A stretch of 64,000 nt of DNA from Rhodospirillaceae bacterium (lineage in GTDB: Bacteria; Pseudomonadota; Alphaproteobacteria; Rhodospirillales; JABHCV01). The position numbers and the translations under genes are program-made. The DNA lies in the NCBI GenBank assembly GCA_018662005.1, contig JABJHA010000012.1:56623-120622 (forward strand), in the 5' to 3' direction. This document shows positions 1 to 9,501 of this stretch, piece by piece. Within the stretch, counting starts at the first letter, position 1. Every line of letters starts with the position of its first letter. The notes beneath the pieces are model-generated. The model had not been told where the DNA came from. It saw only the letters and a list, made by a program, of their open reading frames with translations, and did no database searches.

Positions 1-1858
<1,858 letters not shown>

Positions 1859-1867
1859 GAATCGATC

Positions 1868-2332
1868 ATGGCTGAAAATATATACGACAACCTGAGTCAA
1901 CTGGACGGCGCTGGCGAGACCCCGGCATCTCCGGAAGAAGCCATCCTGGAAACGGTCCCCAACCCGCAAGCGAAAGAGGATTATCTGGTTCGTTTCAGCT
2001 GTCCGGAATTCACGTCCGTTTGTCCGGTTACCGGCCAGCCGGATTTTGCCCATCTGGTCATCGATTACGCGCCGGATGGACTTTTGGTCGAAAGCAAATC
2101 CCTGAAACTGTATTTGGGGTCATTTCGCAATCATGGCGCTTTTCACGAAGACTGCACCGTCGCCATCGCCAAGAAAATAACCCAGGCTACGGAACCAAAA
2201 TGGCTGCGCATCGGCGGCTACTGGTATCCCCGGGGCGGCATCCCCATCGATGTCTTTTATCAAACCGGCGAAAAACCCGAAGGATTATGGGTTCCCGATC
2301 AGGGTGTGCCGGGTTATCGCGGAAGAGGTTAA
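1868..2332 (+). CDS. queF: NADPH-dependent 7-cyano-7-deazaguanine reductase (type I QueF)
   Basis: A 154-residue cytoplasmic enzyme that reduces the nitrile preQ0 to the amine preQ1, the base inserted by Tgt. The catalytic cysteine sits in [10 protein letters not shown] and the QueF substrate motif is [19 protein letters not shown], followed by HED. Length and single-domain form match the short type I (YkvM-like) QueF rather than the long E. coli type. It lies directly downstream of tgt. Making preQ1 de novo also needs queCDE, which are not in this window. Confidence 0.95.
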   Translation: MAENIYDNLSQLDGAGETPASPEEAILETVPNPQAKEDYLVRFSCPEFTSVCPVTGQPDFAHLVIDYAPDGLLVESKSLKLYLGSFRNHGAFHEDCTVAIAKKITQATEPKWLRIGGYWYPRGGIPIDVFYQTGEKPEGLWVPDQGVPGYRGRG

Positions 2333-2337
2333 AATAA

Positions 2338-2994
2338 ATGAGCGCCTACACACTTTATATCGGCAACAAAAACTATTCTTCGTGGTCGCTTAGGCCATGG
2401 CTGGCGATGAAAGTCGCCGGAATCCCGTTCGAGGAAAAACTGATTTTACTGTTCGATGATGACTGGAAGGCGAATATCGCCAAAGTCTCGCCATCGGCCC
2501 GGGTGCCGGTGCTTGTCGATGGCGGGCAGACAATTTGGGAAACCATGGCGATCCTGGAATACCTGGCCGAGCGCCATCCGGATAAAGGACTGTGGCCTGA
2601 AGGTCGTGAGGCCCGCGCCATGGCGCGCTCTGTATCAAATGAAATGCACGCAGGTTTTACGGCCCTGCGGGGCAACATGCCCATGAATATCCGCAAATCC
2701 CATCCCGGCAAGGGCATGGGCGAAGGGGTCGCCGAAGACATCGCCCGTGTGTCAGAAATCTGGAACGATTGCCGTAAGCGCTTTGGCGCGGACGGGCCAT
2801 TTCTGTTCGGTAAATTCTGTAATGCCGACGCCATGTTCGCGCCGGTGGTCAGCCGCCTGACCACTTTTGCCGTCGAATTGGACGCGGTATCGGCAGCCTA
2901 CCGGGACGCGGTGCAGGCGTTGCCTGAAATGATTGAATGGTCAGATGCCGGTCGGGCAGAACCCTGGACCGTGTCTGAAGACGAGATCGACTAG
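2338..2994 (+). CDS. glutathione S-transferase family protein
   Basis: A 218-residue protein with an N-terminal thioredoxin-fold GST domain (YTLYIGNKNYSSWSLRPWL, then ARVPVLVDGG and the glutathione-binding ETMAILEYLAE) and a helical C-terminal domain. The SSWS segment is typical of a bacterial GST subgroup. The substrate cannot be read from sequence. It starts five bases after the queF stop, so it is probably co-transcribed with the queuosine genes. Its TAG stop is the first three bases of a palindromic element. Confidence 0.85.
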   Translation: MSAYTLYIGNKNYSSWSLRPWLAMKVAGIPFEEKLILLFDDDWKANIAKVSPSARVPVLVDGGQTIWETMAILEYLAERHPDKGLWPEGREARAMARSVSNEMHAGFTALRGNMPMNIRKSHPGKGMGEGVAEDIARVSEIWNDCRKRFGADGPFLFGKFCNADAMFAPVVSRLTTFAVELDAVSAAYRDAVQALPEMIEWSDAGRAEPWTVSEDEID

Positions 2995-3113
2995 AGCCGA
3001 TCACACTTAAACGGAATCATTACTTGATTCAGTTTAAGTGTGTGAATCGGCTCGCTGTTTAAAAAATCGATCAGTTTTTCACGTTTCGTTCAAACTAAAC
3101 GTGAACTGATCTA
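2992..3113. repeat. double-hairpin palindromic element, copy 1
   Basis: Two successive inverted repeats lie between convergent genes. Hairpin A pairs GAGCCGATCACACTTAAACG with its complement ending ATCGGCTC. A short A-rich spacer follows, then hairpin B built on GATCAGTTTTTCACGTTTCG. A second copy in the opposite orientation is at 22083-22222, nearly identical except that hairpin B is about 18 bases shorter here. The outer TAG and CTA are the stop codons of the GST gene (2992-2994) and of the transporter gene (3111-3113), and both edges read CTAG. It could also act as a two-way terminator. Confidence 0.85.
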
Positions 3114-3596
3114 GACGAGAGCTTGTTCGCGCTTGCGGATCATCCACCAGACAAGAAACGCCCCGAGCAACTTGGAGAGGGTCATCGCGGCAATGCCGAC
3201 TGGGCTTAACAGACCCAGGATGCCTAAGAACACAGCACTGTCGACGGGCGCGCCAAGCAGGCTGGAAAACAGTATGCGTTGAGACAGGGGCCGCTTGGTA
3301 AAACTGTATACGGCCCAATCTACCAGTTCACTGACCAGGAAAGCTGCGGCACTGGCGGTGGCGACAAACGGATCGGCCATAAAATAACTGATCACCAAAC
3401 CGACCAGCATCGCCAACAAAACCTTGTGGCCAATTTCACGCTGGGCAAAATCACGGACGACAAAAATAAAACCGACAGCCAACGCAACGGGTGGCCACAT
3501 GGTGCCGTCAGGAAGCTCAACCAGCGGCACAACGCTAAAGGCATAGTTGACGGCGACGATCAGGGAGATGTACAGGGCGGTAAATTTATAATGCAT
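3111..3596 (-). CDS. VUT family (YhhQ-like) queuosine precursor transporter
   Basis: A 161-residue inner-membrane protein with about five or six hydrophobic segments and the family signature FVVRDFAQREIGHKV. YhhQ/DUF165 members import preQ0 or preQ1. Its place within the queA-tgt-queF and queG block supports that role by context. It is on the opposite strand and ends in the palindromic element, which supplies its TAG stop. It is shorter than E. coli YhhQ. That may be normal for the subgroup or may reflect trimming by the element. I infer the substrate and have not shown it. Confidence 0.8.
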   Translation of the reverse strand: MHYKFTALYISLIVAVNYAFSVVPLVELPDGTMWPPVALAVGFIFVVRDFAQREIGHKVLLAMLVGLVISYFMADPFVATASAAAFLVSELVDWAVYSFTKRPLSQRILFSSLLGAPVDSAVFLGILGLLSPVGIAAMTLSKLLGAFLVWWMIRKREQALV

Positions 3597-3732
3597 TTTA
3601 AGTCGTTTTCCATGTGACGTATCAAGTTGGGGCGGGTAGATATCATAGATATGATCTGTTCTGCAACACTGCCAAAATAACCGGGTTGCACCAAATTTGC
3701 CGTGTTAAATATGGTTTTTGCGAAAGAACGCC

Positions 3733-4344
3733 ATGAGTATTGAATTTTTTCTGACGTCAATCATCGTTATTCTGCTGCCCGGAACAGGCGTTCTTTATAC
3801 TCTGGCCATTGGCCTTGGTCAGGGTTTCCGGCCAAGCATTGCCGCCGCGTTTGGTTGCACTTTGGGAATACTGCCCGCCGCAACGGCCAGTATCGTTGGT
3901 CTGGCTGCCATTTTTCACGCCAGCGCCATTGCCTTCCAATTCGTCAAATATCTTGGTGTGGCTTATCTTTTTTACATGGCTTGGAACATCATACGCGATA
4001 AAGGGTTACTGGATGTCTCCGAAGAACGAACCATAACGTCACTCAGGCGCATTATTACCAATGGCATGTTGATCAACATCCTCAATCCCAAGTTATCGTT
4101 ATTTTTTCTGGCCTTCCTGCCGCAATTTGTTTCCGTAGGGTCAGAAAACGCCACACCAAATCTGATTTTCCTTGCCGCTGTTTTTATGCTGCTGACGTTC
4201 GTCGTCTTCGTTGGTTACGGTGCCTGTGCAGCCCTTGCCAGGGATTACATTATTTCCCGTCCAGCCGTCATGAAATGGTTGAAGCGTTGCTTCGCCGGGG
4301 CGTTCTGTTTTCTTGGCCTTAAACTGGCGCTTTTTGAAAGCTAG
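3733..4344 (+). CDS. LysE/RhtB family exporter
   Basis: A 203-residue inner-membrane protein with six predicted membrane segments. The family pattern is visible: LLPGTGVLYTLAIGLGQGFRPS near the N-terminus, YLGVAYLFYMAWN, and GMLINILNPKLSLFFLAFLPQF in the middle. RhtB/LysE proteins export amino acids or similar metabolites, and the substrate here is unknown. I chose the ATG at 3733 (MSIEFFLTS) over an in-frame TTG 15 bases upstream because it matches the family N-terminus and has a GAAAG ribosome site. queG follows after seven bases. Confidence 0.85.
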   Translation: MSIEFFLTSIIVILLPGTGVLYTLAIGLGQGFRPSIAAAFGCTLGILPAATASIVGLAAIFHASAIAFQFVKYLGVAYLFYMAWNIIRDKGLLDVSEERTITSLRRIITNGMLINILNPKLSLFFLAFLPQFVSVGSENATPNLIFLAAVFMLLTFVVFVGYGACAALARDYIISRPAVMKWLKRCFAGAFCFLGLKLALFES

Positions 4345-4350
4345 CTATTT

Positions 4351-5385
4351 ATGGATTTGAAAAAATCTATCCGTGAAAAGGCGCTGCAGGCTGGTTTCGA
4401 TATCGTGGGCTTTGCCTCAGCAGATACCGACAGCCGGCTAGCCACTGATCTGGGCCGATATCTGGATCAAGGTCGCCACGGCAACATGGCCTGGATGGCC
4501 CGGAACACGGATCGCAGGACATCGCCAAAAGGCTTATGGCCTGAGGTGCGCTCGGTCATCGCCCTGGGAATGAACTACGCGCCCGTCAACGCCCCCTCCG
4601 ATGCCTTAAAGCGGGGCGACCGGGGCAATATCAGTGTCTATGCACGGGGCAAAGACTACCACGATCTGGTCAAGAAACGCCTGAAACAGATTGGTCGCTG
4701 GCTGGTCGATACCCAGGATTGCGAGATAAAAGTCTTCGTCGATACCGCGCCGGTGATGGAAAAACCGATAGCCCAAAAGGCCGGGATTGGCTGGCAAGGC
4801 AAACATACCAATCTGGTTTCACCCGACCTTGGATCGTGGTTTTTTCTGGGTGAAATCTACACCACACTAAATCTTGATCCCGACAAACCAACACCCGACC
4901 AATGCGGCACCTGCACCCGTTGTCTGGACGCCTGTCCGACCGATGCGCTTTCCGTGCCCTACCAGATCGACCCCCGGTCCTGCATTTCCTACCTGACCAT
5001 CGAGCACAAAGAAGCCATAGACGAAGACCTGGCAAGCGCCATGGGTAACCGCATCTACGGTTGCGATGATTGTCTGGACGCCTGCCCCTGGAACAAGTTT
5101 TCATCACCCAGTCTGGAGCCGGCCTTTTTCCCAAGGGTGGAGTTGAGCGCCCCCAGATTATCGGATTTGTCAAAACTGGACGATACAGGCTTTCGTGAGT
5201 TTTTTTCCGGATCACCCATCAAACGTACCGGCCACGAACGTTTTATCCGCAATGTTCTGATCGCCATTGCCAACAGCGGTGATCAATCCCTGATAAAGGA
5301 TGTGAGCTCAAGAATTGATGATCCATCCACGATTATTGCCGATACGGCCCGATGGGCACTGTCCAAGCTCGAAAAAACGCACTAG
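4351..5385 (+). CDS. queG: epoxyqueuosine reductase
   Basis: A 344-residue cytoplasmic iron-sulfur and cobalamin enzyme that performs the last step of queuosine synthesis, reducing epoxyqueuosine in tRNA. Two [4Fe-4S] ferredoxin motifs are clear: CGTCTRCLDACPTDAL and CDDCLDACPWNKF. The N-terminal domain includes MAWMARN and VDTAPVMEKPIAQKAGIGW. A HEAT-like C-terminal stretch follows. It completes the late queuosine pathway present in this block (queF, tgt, queA, queG). It is one of several B12-dependent enzymes in the window. Confidence 0.96.
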   Translation: MDLKKSIREKALQAGFDIVGFASADTDSRLATDLGRYLDQGRHGNMAWMARNTDRRTSPKGLWPEVRSVIALGMNYAPVNAPSDALKRGDRGNISVYARGKDYHDLVKKRLKQIGRWLVDTQDCEIKVFVDTAPVMEKPIAQKAGIGWQGKHTNLVSPDLGSWFFLGEIYTTLNLDPDKPTPDQCGTCTRCLDACPTDALSVPYQIDPRSCISYLTIEHKEAIDEDLASAMGNRIYGCDDCLDACPWNKFSSPSLEPAFFPRVELSAPRLSDLSKLDDTGFREFFSGSPIKRTGHERFIRNVLIAIANSGDQSLIKDVSSRIDDPSTIIADTARWALSKLEKTH

Positions 5386-5411
5386 TCTACGCTGTAGGGG
5401 AAGAAAAAATT

Positions 5412-6101
5412 ATGGCCACTCTTTCAGCAAGTGAATTGCGGACCATCAAGCGCGCACCGCTATTGATGAACCTTCCCGACGGGGTTCTGGATCAATTGTT
5501 GGAACAATCCCATGTCGTTGATTACCCGCAAAACAAGCTGCTTTTCCTGCGCGGCGACCCGGCTGATCATATCTATCTGCTGCTTGATGGCTGGGTAAAA
5601 ATTTTCCGCGACACAGCCGATGGCGAACAAACCGTTATCGGCATTCTCAAACCCGGCGAAACAGTTGCCGAAGCCGCTATTTTTCTGGGCAGGGATTATC
5701 CTGCCAGTGCCGAAGTGGTCAGCCAAGCCCGCCTTTTGGAAATTCCATCGGACGCTTTTTTGAACCTGATCCGCGAAGATGGCGAGGTCGGCATCCGCAT
5801 GCTCGGCACCCTGTCCCAGCGTCTGCGTAGCCTGGTTTTGCATATCGAGCAAATTCAAGCGCGCTCGACACCCCAACGGCTGGGTGAATTCCTGCTCGGT
5901 CTGTGCAGTGAAAAAGAAGGTTCTGTCACCATTGATCTTCCGTACGATAAATCACTGGTCGCGGCGCGCCTGGGCATGAAACCCGAAAGCCTGTCGCGGG
6001 CGTTGGCCAAACTGCGTTTATACGGGGTCACCACCAACGGCCACAAAATTGAACTGAGCGATATCGTCAAACTCAGGGAATTCTGTATTAGCGGCGAGTA
6101 A
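5412..6101 (+). CDS. Crp/Fnr family transcriptional regulator, Dnr/Nnr-like
   Basis: A 229-residue regulator with a cyclic-nucleotide-type beta-roll (about 20-130, including LFLRGDPADHIYLLLDGWVKI), a dimer helix and a winged helix-turn-helix (about 165-215). The recognition helix KPESLSRALAKL keeps the E..SR pattern that reads TTGAT half-sites in FNR-type proteins. There is no FNR cysteine cluster, so oxygen sensing through an iron-sulfur centre is unlikely. The convergent nnrS gene ends at the next base, and an FNR-type box lies ahead of nnrS. That suggests a nitric-oxide responder of the Dnr/Nnr group. I took the ATG at 5412 because the upstream extension lies inside queG. Confidence 0.85.
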   Translation: MATLSASELRTIKRAPLLMNLPDGVLDQLLEQSHVVDYPQNKLLFLRGDPADHIYLLLDGWVKIFRDTADGEQTVIGILKPGETVAEAAIFLGRDYPASAEVVSQARLLEIPSDAFLNLIREDGEVGIRMLGTLSQRLRSLVLHIEQIQARSTPQRLGEFLLGLCSEKEGSVTIDLPYDKSLVAARLGMKPESLSRALAKLRLYGVTTNGHKIELSDIVKLREFCISGE

Positions 6102-7313
6102 CTAAATTCGTGTCCTGGTCAGAATTGGCCAGTAGACAATGACAAAAACCGTATATCCCCCGGCCCACAACAATCCTGCAACGCTGATCAGGTAACTTAA
6201 ACTGTCACCGGGCAACTGTTCGGGGACGATGGCGACAAGAACCCGCAGCAAAGCGCCAACAATAACCATAATGTAAGCAGCCACAATCGGCGCCCCAACC
6301 TTTAGCTCTCGCCCTGAATGGCCAAGGGAAACCCGGGTCATCATTCCCAGAACCATGGTTCCCATAGCGCCCGCCGTTAGCGCGTGCAGCCCGGCGTCGC
6401 GTTCCAACCCATCGCTAAAGTGAGCTGCCGCCATTAAGCCCAAGCCAACGGCCAGCCACAAATGCCCGACGTGCAGAACCCAGACAAGCGGGTCATCCAG
6501 AATCAACATCGTCTTCCAGCGCACCATTCGCATAAGCAAGGCAAGGGCTGCCACCGCCGCCACAACGCCCGCACCCGGAAGGTCAAAAAGATCGAATGCT
6601 GCGGCCAGGATCAGACTGACGATGACAACCCCGGTAACATGGCCCGGGGTTTGCGTATCAACATCTATTTGCTGGCGGCGCAGGGCATTTGCAGTAAAAC
6701 CGGGAATCACCCGGCCACTAATCAGGGTGACCAGCAGGACAACCACGTAAATGCCCAGGTTAAGTCCAAAACCGGCTGAGTCCGATAAAACCTGCATCGC
6801 CTCCAAATGCATCATGACGTTGGCCCCGAACAGCACGAAAAGGATGACCAGAACAATGTAGTTGCGCCTCATTTTATGGGCGAGCAGCCTTTTGCCAATA
6901 TAAAGCGCCAACACAGGAATCATTGCCAGATCAACAACGGCGACAAAAACCGGCCCTGCCGGTCCGCCAAGCCACATGGCAAGACGGCCGGCGAGCCAGA
7001 TCAACACCAGCAAGCCCAACTGCCAACCCCTGAACGGTCCGGTGCGGGTCCAGTTGGGCACCGCCGTCAGCAAAAATCCGGCGGCGGCGGCGATAACCAA
7101 GCCGAAGATCATTTCGTGGCCATGCCAATAAGACGGGGCGAATTCACCGGGTGTCGCGCCGTAACCCGTATAAGCCAGCACCCAGGCCAGAACCGGAACC
7201 ACGCCTGACAGGCCGGCAAAGATAAAGAACGGCCTGAAGCCGGCGCTTAAAACAGCGCTGGTGTCGGCACCTTCGGGTTGGTCGTGCTCATTTATGGGAA
7301 TTGGGGTGTTCAT
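6102..7313 (-). CDS. nnrS: NnrS family haem/copper membrane protein
   Basis: A 403-residue protein with about 12 membrane segments. The NnrS pattern is visible: SAGFRPFFIFAGLSG near the N-terminus, the WHGHEMIFG motif, a second TRVSLGHSGREL segment, and histidines suited to metal binding. NnrS proteins protect against nitrosative stress and are usually controlled by NO-responsive Crp/Fnr regulators. The divergent SUMF1-domain gene and the shared TTGAT-N4-ATCAA box at 7390 fit that role. No nitrite or NO reductase gene is in the window. Confidence 0.93.
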   Translation of the reverse strand: MNTPIPINEHDQPEGADTSAVLSAGFRPFFIFAGLSGVVPVLAWVLAYTGYGATPGEFAPSYWHGHEMIFGLVIAAAAGFLLTAVPNWTRTGPFRGWQLGLLVLIWLAGRLAMWLGGPAGPVFVAVVDLAMIPVLALYIGKRLLAHKMRRNYIVLVILFVLFGANVMMHLEAMQVLSDSAGFGLNLGIYVVVLLVTLISGRVIPGFTANALRRQQIDVDTQTPGHVTGVVIVSLILAAAFDLFDLPGAGVVAAVAALALLMRMVRWKTMLILDDPLVWVLHVGHLWLAVGLGLMAAAHFSDGLERDAGLHALTAGAMGTMVLGMMTRVSLGHSGRELKVGAPIVAAYIMVIVGALLRVLVAIVPEQLPGDSLSYLISVAGLLWAGGYTVFVIVYWPILTRTRI

Positions 7314-7389
7314 CTATTTTATTTGCGCCTTTTTTTGGCCCCTTTTAAATCATTGAATGGCACCATATTCAATCACCATCAAGGCCACC

Positions 7390-7403
7390 TTGATGATGAT
7401 CAA
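7390..7403. promoter_or_regulatory. FNR/Dnr-type box
   Basis: TTGATGATGATCAA is a perfect match to the FNR-family palindrome TTGAT-N4-ATCAA. It lies almost midway between the nnrS start (7313, minus strand) and the SUMF1 gene start (7479, plus strand), about 80 bases from each. The Crp/Fnr regulator at 5412 is the obvious candidate to bind it. Confidence 0.8.
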
Positions 7404-7478
7404 AAGCCCGTCGCTTGACGAGACAGGGTGTCCTGTGGTCACGTCACGGCAACGAAAAACTATTATTGAGATAACCTT

Positions 7479-8291
7479 ATGCATACGCGTCTTTTCATAG
7501 CCGCCTTGTTTGGCGTCATTTTGCTACTAACCGCCACCCCCGGTCAGGCAGCCGAAACGCAAAAAGAACCCGGTCATGTGTTTCGCGATTGTGATATCTG
7601 TCCTGAAATGGTGGTCATACCCGCAGGTTCTTTCACCATGGGCAGCGACGGACGCCACAAGTTCGAGCGCCCGTCCCGCAAGGTGACCATTGCCAAACCC
7701 TTCGCCATGGGAGTTTACGAAGTCACCTTTGATGAATGGCAAAGCTGTTTTGACGAGGGTGGTTGCCCGCGTATCCCCGATGATCACAAATGGGGCCGTG
7801 GACGTCGCCCGATAATGAATATTACCTGGTTTGAAACCCAGCCCTTTGTCGAATGGCTGAGCAAGAAAACAGGCCAAACATACAGACTGCCTTCGGAAGC
7901 CGAATGGGAATATGCGGCCCGCGCCGGCACCACCACGGAATTCTGGTGGGGGGACGAGGTTGGTGAAAACCTGGCCAACTGTCGTGATTGCAAAAGCAAG
8001 TGGAGCAAGAAGGGTTCGGCCCCCGTAGGCTCGTTCGCGGCCAATCCGTTTGGCCTGTACGACGTTCACGGTAATGAGTGGGAATGGATGGAAGATTGCT
8101 GGAACCCTGATCAGAAAGGCGCCCCCACTGACGGATCGGCCCGCTTTGACGGCCAGTGCCAATACCGGGTCATGCGATCGGGTTCGTGGTATTACTTTTC
8201 AAAGAATATTCGCTCGGCCTGGCGCTTCAAGAATGATGCCCGGGTCAAAAGCTATGGCATCGGTATGCGGGTTGTGCGCGAACTGCCTTAA
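7479..8291 (+). CDS. exported SUMF1/FGE-fold protein (NirV-like)
   Basis: A 270-residue protein with a signal peptide (residues about 1-25, ending GQAAE) and a formylglycine-generating-enzyme fold: MVVIPAGSFTMGSDG, YRLPSEAEWEYAARAGT, FGLYDVHGNEWEWMED and a C-terminal GMRVVRE. The two cysteines of true FGE, in the RGGSWxCxxxxCR segment, are absent; here the stretch reads RSGSWYYFSKNIRSAWR. So it is probably not a formylglycine generator. NirV proteins encoded beside nirK share this fold and NO control. The FNR box upstream supports a similar setting. The exact function is unknown. Confidence 0.8.
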   Translation: MHTRLFIAALFGVILLLTATPGQAAETQKEPGHVFRDCDICPEMVVIPAGSFTMGSDGRHKFERPSRKVTIAKPFAMGVYEVTFDEWQSCFDEGGCPRIPDDHKWGRGRRPIMNITWFETQPFVEWLSKKTGQTYRLPSEAEWEYAARAGTTTEFWWGDEVGENLANCRDCKSKWSKKGSAPVGSFAANPFGLYDVHGNEWEWMEDCWNPDQKGAPTDGSARFDGQCQYRVMRSGSWYYFSKNIRSAWRFKNDARVKSYGIGMRVVRELP

Positions 8292-8301
8292 AGTCCAGGT
8301 G

Positions 8302-8922
8302 TTATTTCTTGGTCTTGTCAGCACCCTTTAAATTATTGAGCTGCTTCTGCATGGCCTCAAGCTGAGCCAGCAGTTGTTCCATATTCTGTTCCGGATCGGC
8401 CTGCATTTCAGTTGCGGCTTTCGGGGCGGCCTTGCCGGCATCGTCCCCGGTTGCGCCCAGGAACGGCGTGAACATTTTCATCGCCCCCTCAAACAGGGCC
8501 ATATTCTGTTTGCCCATTTCTTCAAATTGCTGAAACGGCATCAGTCCATCAAGAGCGTCACTCATGTAGTGGCGCATCTGTTCCTGATTACGGGCAAATG
8601 ACCCCATTGAATGATCAAGATATTGCGGCACCAGTGACTGTAGGCTGTCACCATAGAAACTGATCAAATGACGCAGGAAGTTTATGGGAAGTAAATTCTG
8701 CCCGCCCTTCGATTCTTCCTCGACGATTATATGGGTCAGCACCTGGCGAGTGATGTCATCACCTGACTTGGCGTCGAAGACGGCGAAGTCGGTTCCGTCC
8801 TTGACCATCTGCGACAGGTGGTCGAGGGTCACGTAGCTACTGGTGGCCGTATTATAAAGCCGCCGGTTGGCGTACTTCTTGATGGTGATCGGCTTTTCTT
8901 CATCAGTTGATTTTTTGGCCAT
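8302..8922 (-). CDS. phaR: polyhydroxyalkanoate synthesis repressor PhaR
   Basis: A 206-residue DNA-binding protein with the PHB/PHA accumulation regulator domain at the N-terminus (ITIKKYANRRLYNTATSSYV, then the LISFYGDSLQSLVPQYLD segment) and a Q/A-rich coiled C-terminus. PhaR represses phasin and PHA genes and leaves DNA when it binds nascent PHA granules. It lies divergent from the small PhaE-like gene and phaC. TGC-rich PhaR-type sites lie in the intergenic space, so self-regulation is likely. Confidence 0.95.
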   Translation of the reverse strand: MAKKSTDEEKPITIKKYANRRLYNTATSSYVTLDHLSQMVKDGTDFAVFDAKSGDDITRQVLTHIIVEEESKGGQNLLPINFLRHLISFYGDSLQSLVPQYLDHSMGSFARNQEQMRHYMSDALDGLMPFQQFEEMGKQNMALFEGAMKMFTPFLGATGDDAGKAAPKAATEMQADPEQNMEQLLAQLEAMQKQLNNLKGADKTKK

Positions 8923-9012
8923 GACCGGACTTCTTTTTCCTACAGTTTAACCCAATGTTCGCAATCGCGGGAGTGGATACACCTATGTATCATAGAACCT
9001 TTAGCGTGAAAA

Positions 9013-9041
9013 TGCTGCAATGCAATGAAAAAAATGCTGCA
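9013..9041. promoter_or_regulatory. PhaR-type operator
   Basis: TGCTGCAATGCA at 9013 and a second TGCTGCA at 9035 lie between phaR and the gene at 9118. Known PhaR operators in Paracoccus and Rhodobacter are TGC-rich, of the form CTGC-N3-GCAG. The first site here is CTGCAATGCAA, one base off. Similar sites are at 10543 and 39373. Confidence 0.6.
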
Positions 9042-9117
9042 CTTGGCCAAATTGGCAAGCGGGCTTTCTCTGGCTTGGCAGCCGCGCTATAGTGACGGGT
9101 ATTTAACGGGATCCTGA

Positions 9118-9501
9118 ATGATGGCGCAAACACCTGATATTGATGAATTGGCGCGCCGTTATCTTGATCTTTGGCAGCAGCATCTTGGCGATCTTGCCGC
9201 CGATGACGGGATCGCCGAAACGTTGGCCAAAGCCATGGAATTAATGAATGGTTCGGCCACAGCCTTCGCCAATATGGCTCAGCAAACCGCTTCCCAGGCA
9301 GGAGAAACCAACCATGGCGGAGGAAAAAAAGAACCATCAGGGTCCGCGTCCGCTAGCCCTGCACTTAAGCATTCAGACAATGACCTGGATAAGCTCGCTG
9401 GCCGCATTGAAGAACTTGAACGACGGATCGCTGAACTTGAGTCCGCCCCTGGCGGCACAGGCAAGCGCGCTAAAGGACGATCTTCAGGGGGTAAATCCTG
9501 A
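9118..9501 (+). CDS. small PhaE/PhaM-like PHA synthase partner (putative)
   Basis: A 127-residue protein with a helical N-terminus (IDELARRYLDLWQQHLGDL), a G/S/K-rich linker and a coiled coil (LDKLAGRIEELERRIAELE, about residues 90-108) before a basic tail. This layout resembles small PHA-synthase accessory subunits (PhaE, PhaM), but I see no decisive family motif. The last 188 bases overlap the start of phaC in another frame. The PhaR-type site lies about 80 bases upstream. There is an ATG at 9118 and another at 9121; I cannot choose between them. Confidence 0.65.
   Translation: MMAQTPDIDELARRYLDLWQQHLGDLAADDGIAETLAKAMELMNGSATAFANMAQQTASQAGETNHGGGKKEPSGSASASPALKHSDNDLDKLAGRIEELERRIAELESAPGGTGKRAKGRSSGGKS

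Noticed and set aside
7479..8291. True formylglycine-generating enzyme
   Set aside because: Both catalytic cysteines are missing and no sulfatase gene is nearby.
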